From Ruminococcaceae bacterium UBA3818 (lineage in GTDB: Bacteria > Bacillota > Clostridia > Oscillospirales > Ruminococcaceae), in contig DFDW01000030.1 of assembly GCA_002369315.1 (NCBI GenBank), positions 141,974 to 205,973 on the forward strand: a stretch of 64,000 nucleotides of DNA, in the 5' to 3' direction. A program made the position numbers and the translations under genes. Shown here piece after piece: positions 38,798-46,503 of the stretch (its first letter is position 1; every line of letters begins with the position of its first letter). The notes under the pieces are model-generated. The model was not told the DNA's origin. It did no database searches and saw nothing but the letters and a program-made list of their open reading frames with translations.

Positions 38798-40711
38798 ATG
38801 GCACAGGCACGAGTAGTCAATATGGGCCATGGACCGGGAAGAGGACCGGCGCTGGAAAAACCTAAAAATCCCATCGAAACGATCAAACGTCTTGTAAAAT
38901 ATTTGATGGAATATAAAGTCCAAATGCTTCTGGTGATCGTTGGCCTCGTCGGAAGTTCCGGCGCCAGTGTGGCCAGTACCTATTTTTTAAAACCAATCAT
39001 CAACGATTACATCGTCCCGTTCATCGGCCGGGAAAACCCCGATTTGTCGGCTTTTGTTTCGATGCTTTGCCTGATGGCAGTGGTCTATCTGATTGGCGTA
39101 GGCTGCGGCTATCTGTATAAGCGGCTGATGGTCAATATCTCCACCGGTACCATGAGAAAGATCCGTACCGACCTGTTTACCCATATGCAGTCGCTGCCGA
39201 TTAAATATTTCGATACCCACACCCATGGCGAGCTGATGAGCCGTTATACCAACGATACCGATACGCTGCGGGAAATGATCAGCGAAGGCGTTCCACAGCT
39301 CATTTCCTCGGCCATTACAATCGTAGGCGTCTTTTCCATGATGCTGGTACTCAGTTGGCAGCTGACCATCTTAGCCGTGTTGCTGCTGTTGGTTTTGCTC
39401 AAGCTGGTAAAAGTGATCGGCGGGAAATCCGCTAACTTCTTCATCAAGCAGCAGCGGGCCCTGGGGCAGGTAAATGGCTATATAGAAGAGATGATCGAAG
39501 GGCAGAAGGTCGTCAAGGTTTTCTGCCACGAGGATGCAGTCAAAGAGCATTTTACCCAGTTGAATGAAGCGCTGTGTTATGCGGCCAGCAACGCGGGGAC
39601 CTTTTCCAACATTATGGGCCCGGTTTCCAATAATGTAAGCCATATCAGCTATGCCATTACCGCGACGATCGGTTCGGCCATGGCAATCTTCGGTTTGCTG
39701 GATCTTGGTACCATCGGTTCTTTCCTGCAATATATCCGTTCATTCCATCAACCAGTCTCCATGATCAGCCAGCAGTTTAATATTCTGCTGAGCGCTTTGG
39801 CCGGCGCGGAACGGATTTTTGCGGTCATCGATGAGCAGCCGGAAACAGACAACGGATATGTTACGCTGGTCAATGCGCGCCGCCTGCCGGACGGCTCGCT
39901 GGAAGAAACCAAGGAACACACCGGACTGTGGGCCTGGCGGCATCCCCATGGGGACGGCAGCCTGACCTATACGCAGGTCCGCGGTGCGGTGGAATTTGAA
40001 GATGTGGTATTTGGCTATGAGGAAGACAAAATCGTGTTAAACGGCATTTCCCTGGAAGCGCGGCCCGGCGAGAAGATCGCCTTTGTAGGGTCCACCGGCG
40101 CGGGAAAGACCACAATTACCAACCTGATCAACCGGTTCTACGATGTGCCGGACGGCAAAATCCGCTACGACGGCATCAACATCAACAAAATCAAAAAAGC
40201 GGATTTGCGCCGTTCCCTTTCCATGGTGTTGCAGGATACCCACCTGTTTACCGGAACCGTGCGGGATAATATCCGCTATGGCCGGCTGGATGCCACTGAC
40301 GAAGAAATTATAGCGGCGGCCAAGCTGGCGAATGCCCATTTCTTCATTACCCATCTGCCGCAGGGATATGATACCGTCCTCACGTCTGACGGCGCCAACC
40401 TCAGTCAGGGACAGCGGCAGCTGCTGGCGATTGCCCGGGCGGCGGTAGCCGATCCGCCGGTGCTGATTCTGGATGAAGCGACAAGCTCCATCGATACCCG
40501 TACCGAATCGCTGATTGAAAAGGGTATGGACACGCTGATGCAGGGCCGGACGGTGTTCGTCATCGCCCACCGGTTGTCCACTGTTCGCAACTCCAATGTG
40601 ATTATTGTGCTGGAGCACGGTAAAATTATCGAGGAGGGCAATCACGACGAACTGATCGCCCAAAGAGGGAAATATTATCAACTATACACCGGCATGTTTG
40701 AATTGTCCTAA
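38798..40711 (+). CDS. ABC exporter half-transporter (catalytic subunit)
   Basis: Second half of the exporter, 637 residues, with an N-terminal extension of about 25 residues (MAQARVVNMGHGPGRGP) before six membrane helices. Its nucleotide-binding domain has consensus motifs: Walker A STGAGKTT, signature LSQGQ and Walker B ILDEATSSID with the catalytic Glu. An insertion of about 40 residues (ARRLPDGSLEETKEHTGLW) lies before the nucleotide domain. The ATG at 38798 follows GAAAGGGG and lies one base after the preceding stop. The MarR gene alongside suggests drug or metabolite efflux; the substrate is unknown. Confidence 0.94.
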   Translation: MAQARVVNMGHGPGRGPALEKPKNPIETIKRLVKYLMEYKVQMLLVIVGLVGSSGASVASTYFLKPIINDYIVPFIGRENPDLSAFVSMLCLMAVVYLIGVGCGYLYKRLMVNISTGTMRKIRTDLFTHMQSLPIKYFDTHTHGELMSRYTNDTDTLREMISEGVPQLISSAITIVGVFSMMLVLSWQLTILAVLLLLVLLKLVKVIGGKSANFFIKQQRALGQVNGYIEEMIEGQKVVKVFCHEDAVKEHFTQLNEALCYAASNAGTFSNIMGPVSNNVSHISYAITATIGSAMAIFGLLDLGTIGSFLQYIRSFHQPVSMISQQFNILLSALAGAERIFAVIDEQPETDNGYVTLVNARRLPDGSLEETKEHTGLWAWRHPHGDGSLTYTQVRGAVEFEDVVFGYEEDKIVLNGISLEARPGEKIAFVGSTGAGKTTITNLINRFYDVPDGKIRYDGININKIKKADLRRSLSMVLQDTHLFTGTVRDNIRYGRLDATDEEIIAAAKLANAHFFITHLPQGYDTVLTSDGANLSQGQRQLLAIARAAVADPPVLILDEATSSIDTRTESLIEKGMDTLMQGRTVFVIAHRLSTVRNSNVIIVLEHGKIIEEGNHDELIAQRGKYYQLYTGMFELS

Positions 40712-40722
40712 CGTAAAAAAGG

Positions 40723-40756
40723 AAAAGAGCTGAGAGAAAGTCTCCCGGCTCTTTTT
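40723..40756 (+). terminator. Terminator after the ABC exporter operon
   Basis: Stem AAAAGAGC / GCTCTTTT extended by GAGA / TCTC across a small internal loop, with a T run. Confidence 0.75.
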
Positions 40757-40969
40757 ATTTTGGATAAAAAGATAGAAATATACAAATTGTATTTTTCGCT
40801 TTTGTGAAACAGATGCCCTCCCCCAAAGGATATAATCCTTTCTCCGGACCGCAAACTTTTCCCGGCGAAGGAAAACGATTCTTTTTGCGGCGAATCCTTT
40901 TCATTTTGGGTAAAACTGATATAATAAAAGGTACAGTCCGCGCTCGCGAGGATAAAGGAGGAAAAACAT

Positions 40970-41551
40970 ATGGATTTTAAAATCAGCCTGATCGAGGGCC
41001 AACCGGTCTGGGATGCCCTGCCGGTGGGAAAAATCATTTATTATCCGCTGGAAAAACGGGATTACCGTCCTTTTGCGCAGGCGCGCATGTGTGTCAATCA
41101 GAGCGATTTTTATCTGCGCCTGTGGGCGTTTGAGACTCGCCCGTCCCCTGAGAGCGTGCTGATGGCACGTCTGAATTTTGATCCGGGCCGCAGCGAGGCG
41201 TTTTTGGAGATCCGGGTGGACAGTATGGGCGGAATGACCTGCGTGGTTCGGGAAAAAGAGAAAGAAACCCCGCTTGCGCTATATGGTGTTTTGCCGGACC
41301 TGCACAGCTATCGCGGGGAGGATTTGGAAGGGGAATATTGGGGCGTTGTCATTAAGCTGCCCCGCCATGCCATTGAGAAGATCTACGGCAGAGACCCCAT
41401 CGGGCCGGGATATACGATGCAGGGAAATCTTTATAAAGAAGATACAAAACCGGACAGCCGGCACCTGGGAAGCCTTTTCCCGGTGGACCTGGCAAAAGAA
41501 GATCCTTTTGGGCCGTCTTCTTTTTGCCCGATGACCTTTGTCAATTACTAA
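40970..41551 (+). CDS. CBM9-like (DOMON-fold) domain protein
   Basis: A 193-residue soluble protein without a signal peptide. The order of motifs (FYLRLWAFETRPSP in the middle, YTMQGNLYKEDTKPDSRHLG and a closing FGPSSFCPMTF) resembles the carbohydrate-binding family 9-like domains found as stand-alone cytosolic proteins in clostridia, in which a Gly-Asn-Phe-Tyr-Lys turn is conserved. The fold call is from memory and moderate. AAAGGAGG precedes the ATG at 40970, and TATAAT is present about 55 bp upstream. No enzyme residues are apparent. Confidence 0.65.
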   Translation: MDFKISLIEGQPVWDALPVGKIIYYPLEKRDYRPFAQARMCVNQSDFYLRLWAFETRPSPESVLMARLNFDPGRSEAFLEIRVDSMGGMTCVVREKEKETPLALYGVLPDLHSYRGEDLEGEYWGVVIKLPRHAIEKIYGRDPIGPGYTMQGNLYKEDTKPDSRHLGSLFPVDLAKEDPFGPSSFCPMTFVNY

Positions 41552-41575
41552 CTGTGACAGAATGGAGGGAAGACA

Positions 41576-42409
41576 GTGAATACGCAAGAGCAGATTGCCG
41601 CAAACCGCGATTTTTGTAAAAGTCCCTTTGCCCAGGAGCGGGAACCATCCGACCAACAAAAGCGCCTTCCGCAGCCGCCTTTGTGCAAACCCGCCCAGTC
41701 CGAGCAGCGGATTGCGCTGAGCCGGGATTTTCGCCCGGTCATGACCGAAACGGACTTTCTCACCATCCTGCAAAACCGGACAAGCCAGCGCTTTTATAAA
41801 GATGAAGAGATGACGCTGGACCAGCTTTCCTTTTTGCTGTGGGCGACCCAGGGGGTCAAATCGATTCGGGGAAATCATTATGCCACTTTGCGGACAGTAC
41901 CTTCCGGCGGCGCCCGGCACCCATTTGAGACATATTTGGCGGTGCGAAAGGTGACTGGCCTTTGCGCTGGGGTTTATCACTATCTGCCGCTGGAGCACGC
42001 GTTGGAGCCGGTTGGGCCTTTGGAGAATCCGCAGGAACAGATCACAGCCGCCATGCACGGGCAAAAATGGGCAGGCGGATGCGCCGTTGCTTTTTTGTAC
42101 AGCTTTGTACCCTATCGCGCGGAGTGGCGGTACAGCACCAGCGCCCATCGGGTAGCGCTGATCGACGCGGGACATGTAGTGCAGAATCTGTATCTGGCAT
42201 GTGAGGCTGTGGGATGCGGCACCTGTGCGGTGGCGGCTATCGATCAGGAGGTGGCGGACGCTCTCTGCCGGGTGGACGGCAAAGACGAATTCATTGTTTA
42301 TGCCGCGCCGGTGGGCCTTTCGGACCCGGAAAAAAACCGGGAAGGGAATCGGAAGATGTATGCCCAGACCATTTTGGAAAGCAACGCGGTGAAACCGCTG
42401 GAAAAATAA
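41576..42409 (+). CDS. SagB/ThcOx family dehydrogenase (nitroreductase fold)
   Basis: FMN-dependent oxidoreductase of 277 residues. SagB-type enzymes oxidise azolines to azoles in peptide natural products, but many stand-alone copies have other, unknown roles. Visible motifs are NRTSQRFYKDEEMTLDQLS (the FMN-binding opening of nitroreductases), RTVPSGGARHPFE, and ACEAVGCGTCAVAAID near the end. No cyclodehydratase or precursor-peptide gene is adjacent, which argues against a peptide-maturation cluster. The start is GTG at 41576 with GGAGGGA before it, 24 bp after the CBM9-like gene, so the two are probably co-transcribed. Confidence 0.88.
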   Translation: MNTQEQIAANRDFCKSPFAQEREPSDQQKRLPQPPLCKPAQSEQRIALSRDFRPVMTETDFLTILQNRTSQRFYKDEEMTLDQLSFLLWATQGVKSIRGNHYATLRTVPSGGARHPFETYLAVRKVTGLCAGVYHYLPLEHALEPVGPLENPQEQITAAMHGQKWAGGCAVAFLYSFVPYRAEWRYSTSAHRVALIDAGHVVQNLYLACEAVGCGTCAVAAIDQEVADALCRVDGKDEFIVYAAPVGLSDPEKNREGNRKMYAQTILESNAVKPLEK

Positions 42410-42536
42410 ATCCGACTGCAGGGCTTGCTTTTTGCATGGAAATCGGAGAAAGGCTGTTTTTTGTCAAAAAAGGCCCGAAAACAGACGCTTTTCAAAAAAA
42501 TTTCATCAAACCATCAAATTTTTATGATAAGCTGAA

Positions 42537-42553
42537 CCTATCAAAAAGATAGG
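42537..42553 (+). promoter_or_regulatory. Small hairpin covering a ribosome binding site
   Basis: CCTATC and GATAGG pair around an AAAAA loop; the right arm contains the first bases of the AGGGGCG site of the next gene. It could lower its translation. Confidence 0.35.
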
Positions 42554-42562
42554 GGCGTTGTC

Positions 42563-43417
42563 ATGCGACGAGCCAAAAAGACATATCCCAGGGCATTTTC
42601 GGCTCTGTTGGGCATATTAGCCATCGTGTTGGCTCTGTTTTTGATCTGGCTGAGTTTTCAGCCGGCGGAGTCGGCCATTTCTTCCCAAACACAAAACACG
42701 CCGCAGAGTTTGGAAAATACTTTTTATGCGTCCGGTGATTCCCGGCAGGAAAACCCGGATGAGGACCCGCAGGCGGCTGTGCTTCCCCAGCCGGCATCGG
42801 AAGACGGGTCGTTGGACAACTTTGTGGATTGGGCGCTCTGGTATGCCCAGCAGGAGCCCCAGTTCCCGGTACGGGAGGACGGCAGCACGGCTTACGGGGA
42901 ATTATTTGGCGACCCCTATGCCCAATGGTGCTCCGAGTTTTTAATGTATTGCCTTCAAAAGGCGGAAGACCGGCTGGGTACATCCTATATCAGAAGCGTC
43001 TATCCCTGGTACCCGTCCGCTTACTCCTGCGGACTATGGTTTAAGGCTTACTACCATTATTTTGACGTTGGGACCTATGTTCCCGCCCGCGGGGACATGA
43101 TTTTATTCGACACCTATGGAATTGGATATCCGGACCATGTTGCGATGGTGATGGAAGTCTTTGTTAACAGCGAAGGAGACCCGGTGATCACTACCATAGA
43201 GGGCAATATCCTCACAGATGCGCTGCCGCAGATCCGAAGCCGGCAGTTATCCTGTACCGACAGCGGCATTTTGGGATATGGCAGCATCCGAAGCGCCAAC
43301 TATTCTTACGAAGGCCCGATCAAATATTACAGCGATGCCGATGCGCCCCAGGAGTCCGGCGCGGATTCGGCGCAGGAACCGGAGGGCTCGGACCTGTGGT
43401 GGGATCCGGAAGAATAA
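42563..43417 (+). CDS. Membrane-anchored CHAP-domain protein
   Basis: A 284-residue protein with a signal-anchor helix at about residues 12-32, an acidic low-complexity spacer to about residue 75, and a CHAP (NlpC/P60-like) cysteine-peptidase domain. The catalytic Cys is in YAQWCSEFLMYC and the His in YPDHVAMVMEV; the third polar residue probably lies in ITTIEGN. Such proteins cleave peptidoglycan stem peptides or cross-bridges outside the cell. The C-terminus is acidic and ends WWDPEE. A small hairpin partly covers its ribosome site. A terminator follows. Confidence 0.85.
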   Translation: MRRAKKTYPRAFSALLGILAIVLALFLIWLSFQPAESAISSQTQNTPQSLENTFYASGDSRQENPDEDPQAAVLPQPASEDGSLDNFVDWALWYAQQEPQFPVREDGSTAYGELFGDPYAQWCSEFLMYCLQKAEDRLGTSYIRSVYPWYPSAYSCGLWFKAYYHYFDVGTYVPARGDMILFDTYGIGYPDHVAMVMEVFVNSEGDPVITTIEGNILTDALPQIRSRQLSCTDSGILGYGSIRSANYSYEGPIKYYSDADAPQESGADSAQEPEGSDLWWDPEE

Positions 43418-43450
43418 GACGGTCCATCGGAAACAGAAAATCGGAAATAG

Positions 43451-43480
43451 AAAACCCCCGCAGGCAACTGCGGGGGTTTT
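43451..43480. terminator. Bidirectional terminator
   Basis: A perfect 13-bp stem (AAAACCCCCGCAG / CTGCGGGGGTTTT) with a GCAA loop, between converging genes. Confidence 0.95.
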
Positions 43481-43509
43481 GAATGTGAAAAAAGAATGGG
43501 TGCGAGATG

Positions 43510-44745
43510 TTATTCCACAATGGATTTGTTCAGCACAAAATGGACCGGCATTCCGTTTTGGGTGGGATAAGGAACTTCCCCCTCGATCAGCGGAAGAAGA
43601 TACTCAAACATCTCGTCCGTGACGTCGTTACCCTGTTTGTTAATCCAGGCACGAGGCACCAGCTGTTCGCGGTTTGCGATTTCCGAAACCGGTTTGCAGC
43701 CGATCCGAACCATATACGGGAGGTTGGAAACCCGCTCAAATACCATCATCACTCCGGTGTGTCCCTGCAAGGCAAAACGGATGGCGTAGCTGCCGATCTT
43801 GCGGGCTTCCCGCACGTCGGTGGCGGACATCAGATGGGACGAGCAGCGCTGCAGCACGTTCAGCTCAATGGAACGGACCTTGCAGCCGATTTTTTCCCGA
43901 ACAAGCGATTCGAGATATTTGCCCACGCCGGACAAATACCGGTGTCCAAACGCGTCCACCGCGCCGCTTTGGAAGTTTTCCGCGGCGAAAGTGCCGTCTT
44001 CCAGACGGACGCCCTCGGAAACAGCTACGATGCAGTTGCGGGTTAGAGACTGGACTTCTTTTACGTCCCGGATAAACTGCTCCGGGTCAAACGCCACTTC
44101 CGGCAGATAGATCAAATGGGGCGCCCGGGCGCCCACCGTGCGGGGCAGAGCGGCCGAGGCGGCCAGCCAGCCGGCGTGACGTCCCATAATTTCCACGATG
44201 GTCACCGAATCGGTGTCGTACACATAACAGTCCCGAATGATCTCCAGCATGGCGGTGGCAATGAACTTGGCCGAGGAGCCAAACCCCGGAGCATGATCGG
44301 TACCGGGCAGATCGTTGTCGATGGTTTTGGGAATGCCGATAACTTTTACATCACGGCCGATTCGGCCAAAATGGCGGGACAGCTTGTCCACCGTATCCAT
44401 CGAGTCGTTTCCGCCGATATAGAAAAAGTAGCCGATGTCATAATGAAAGAAAATTTCATCGATTTTTTGATACAATGCCGGGTCCGCATCCTCCTCCGGC
44501 AGGCGGAAGCGGCAGGAACCCAGGGCCATGGCAGGCGTGCATTCCAAAACAGTAAAATCTTCCTGTTTGGAGAATTGGGCGCGCAGATCTACAATGGTTC
44601 CGGCCAGCACCCCCTGTATTCCGTTGAGCGCGCCGTATATCTGACCGATCTCCTTGCTGCGGATTGCCTCCTGAATCGCGCCGGACAAGGACGCGTTGAT
44701 CGCGGCGGTAGGTCCTCCGGACTGCGCAATCAGCATGTTGCTCAT
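43510..44745 (-). CDS. pfp: 6-phosphofructokinase, pyrophosphate-dependent type
   Basis: Phosphorylates fructose 6-phosphate in glycolysis, most likely with pyrophosphate, in a reversible reaction. The 411-residue protein has AQSGGPTAAINAS at its N-terminus, GGNDSMDTVDKLS, PKTIDNDLPGTDH and MGRHAGWLAA. The Lys after Pro in PKTIDND and the NDS triad are features of PPi-using enzymes; ATP enzymes usually have Gly at both key places. I use the ATG at 44745, with AGGAGGG before it; the upstream open frame has no ribosome site. Together with ppdK at the window's end it suggests a PPi-saving glycolysis. Confidence 0.88.
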   Translation of the reverse strand: MSNMLIAQSGGPTAAINASLSGAIQEAIRSKEIGQIYGALNGIQGVLAGTIVDLRAQFSKQEDFTVLECTPAMALGSCRFRLPEEDADPALYQKIDEIFFHYDIGYFFYIGGNDSMDTVDKLSRHFGRIGRDVKVIGIPKTIDNDLPGTDHAPGFGSSAKFIATAMLEIIRDCYVYDTDSVTIVEIMGRHAGWLAASAALPRTVGARAPHLIYLPEVAFDPEQFIRDVKEVQSLTRNCIVAVSEGVRLEDGTFAAENFQSGAVDAFGHRYLSGVGKYLESLVREKIGCKVRSIELNVLQRCSSHLMSATDVREARKIGSYAIRFALQGHTGVMMVFERVSNLPYMVRIGCKPVSEIANREQLVPRAWINKQGNDVTDEMFEYLLPLIEGEVPYPTQNGMPVHFVLNKSIVE

Positions 44746-44836
44746 ATCGAAAACCCTCCTGGCTTTGGCAAAATAATACACAATCTTACATGTTACAGTA
44801 TACCATACTTCTTGTCCGAAAACAATCATGGCATTA

Positions 44837-45637
44837 TCAAATGGAATCCGACAAAAGCGGCTGCGGCGCTTTGGGCAATCGCGCCCAAAGACCGATATCA
44901 TGCGAAAAAATCACCTGCGCGCCGGACTGCTCCTGCATTTGCCGTATACGCTGGATACTCTGCAGAAGAAGGGATTTGTCATAAGGGCTGCGAGGGGATA
45001 TGGGCGGCGGGCCGTAATTGTCAGCGGTATAAACCGCGTCGGAGGGGAACAAAAGCGTTTTCTCCTGTCCTGTGATCTCCATTCCCAAGAGGCCGGGGGT
45101 GTGGCCTGGCAGCCACAGCAGCCGTATGCCGGGGAAAAGCTGCGTATCCCGGGAAATCTGTGTCACCTTTCCGGGCAGCTCTTCCAGATCCTGCCGGATA
45201 TAGCCGCCCCGCCGCGCGGGATCTTCCTCACAAACCAGGCCGCAAGCTGTGGAATAGTCTTCTGCCGGGACGATCAGACGGGCATGGGGAAAAAGCTTCC
45301 CGTTACCGGCGTGGTCCAGATGCAGATGGGAAAGAACCACCGTATCGATCTGCGATGGAGATACGCCGCACAGCTTTAGCTGGTGTTCCAGCGTTTGTTC
45401 CGAAGAGCGGGTCAGAGGAAACGCCTGCTGCATAGGCTCCGGCCAGCCGCCGTCCATAGCATCCGCGCGGCATCCGGTGTCGAACAGCAAAATGCCGTCC
45501 CGATGGCGGACCAGCACCGCCATTACCGGCAGGTCGATGCGGGACTGGTCCTGCGGGCAGCCGCGGCAGACGATGCTTTCCCGTTTGGCGTACAACGTCC
45601 CCAAATCCAGCAAAAAAACTTCGATTTTCCGTTTCAT
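44837..45637 (-). CDS. Metallo-beta-lactamase fold hydrolase
   Basis: A 266-residue MBL-fold protein with the dinuclear zinc motif HLHLDHAGN and later ligands His in LPGHTPG and Asp in LFPSDAVYT. The order and spacing are those of the N-acyl homoserine lactonase/AttM-like branch, though many members act on other lactones or esters. Its ATG overlaps the stop of yfbR (ATGA), so it is the second gene of a leftward two-gene unit. The substrate is unknown. Confidence 0.88.
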   Translation of the reverse strand: MKRKIEVFLLDLGTLYAKRESIVCRGCPQDQSRIDLPVMAVLVRHRDGILLFDTGCRADAMDGGWPEPMQQAFPLTRSSEQTLEHQLKLCGVSPSQIDTVVLSHLHLDHAGNGKLFPHARLIVPAEDYSTACGLVCEEDPARRGGYIRQDLEELPGKVTQISRDTQLFPGIRLLWLPGHTPGLLGMEITGQEKTLLFPSDAVYTADNYGPPPISPRSPYDKSLLLQSIQRIRQMQEQSGAQVIFSHDIGLWARLPKAPQPLLSDSI

Positions 45638-46242
45638 CTGGCCGCCTCCTCTTTTTTGATCTCCAACTCATCCAGCGCGAGGGAGAAAGCGGGTAAAAAT
45701 TCTGACAGGAAAATTTCCACCTCATCCAAATCCATTTTCTGCAGCGCGGCCAGGGTGGACGCCTTTGCCGGTACAAATTCCCGGTTGCCTGCTTTTTCCT
45801 CTTCCATGCATTTGATCAGCGCGCTCAGACGGTCTGCCGCTTTGACCAGTTTGCGTGAATCCTCGTCCAACCCGTCTCCGGACAGATAAGGCTCGATTTC
45901 TCCCCGCAAATCGCAGGGAAGAAGATTGGCAAGACGCTCGCATGCCGCCCGTTCCACCTCCTTGTAAGAGCCCCGCAGCGCCGGATTATCATATTTGACC
46001 GGGGTAGGCAGGTCGCCGGTGAGAATTTCAGAACAGTCATGATACAGCGCGTGCAGGACGATTTTTTCCAGCGAATAGCGGCGCCCCAGGCGTTTGTTTC
46101 CAATAACGGCCAGGATGTGGGCCAGCATGGCGGTCTCCAGACTGTGCTCGCTCAGATTTTCCCAGCGGGTGTTGCGCATCAGTCCCCAGCGGTTGATGTA
46201 TTTCATGCGGAACAGCATGGCGTAAAAAGAACTGTGTTCCAT
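45634..46242 (-). CDS. yfbR: 5'-deoxynucleotidase, YfbR-like HD hydrolase
   Basis: Removes phosphate from deoxynucleoside 5'-monophosphates, trimming dNTP pools. The 202-residue protein follows E. coli YfbR closely in layout: INRWGLMRNTRWENLSEHSLE (first His), YHDCSE (HD pair), GDLPTPVKYDNP and the second Asp in KAADRLSALIKC. I use the ATG at 46242 because the GGGGGA site is six bases away; an adjacent ATG at 46245 is possible. A longer upstream frame overlaps the intergenic region and has no ribosome site. Confidence 0.92.
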   Translation of the reverse strand: MEHSSFYAMLFRMKYINRWGLMRNTRWENLSEHSLETAMLAHILAVIGNKRLGRRYSLEKIVLHALYHDCSEILTGDLPTPVKYDNPALRGSYKEVERAACERLANLLPCDLRGEIEPYLSGDGLDEDSRKLVKAADRLSALIKCMEEEKAGNREFVPAKASTLAALQKMDLDEVEIFLSEFLPAFSLALDELEIKKEEAAR

Positions 46243-46503
46243 CATTGTCCCCCTTTTCCTTGTGAATTTATCAAGAAATCCTGCATAAATCCAGCCAAAA
46301 TTTAGCACTATAAGAATGAATTGTGATATAATAGAGAAAATAGACCCGTTTATTGTATCAAAGCGGCATAAATAGGCGTTCCTTTTATTGCCCCTGCCGC
46401 ATTGTCGGCCGGATAGGCCTTCTATTGCTATGGTAGCCCAAACCGTGAGCGATTGCAAGGGCCAGGCCCCGCTTCCCGGAAAAACATCGATGGAGTTGAG
46501 CAT

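Noticed and set aside
41576..42409. Azole-modified peptide (TOMM) biosynthetic cluster
   Set aside because: Only a SagB-like gene is present; no cyclodehydratase, precursor peptide or dedicated transporter lies next to it.
46246..46503. Riboswitch in the leader of yfhO
   Set aside because: The 258-bp gap has a TATAAT-like box and some self-complementarity, but I could not match any riboswitch core.
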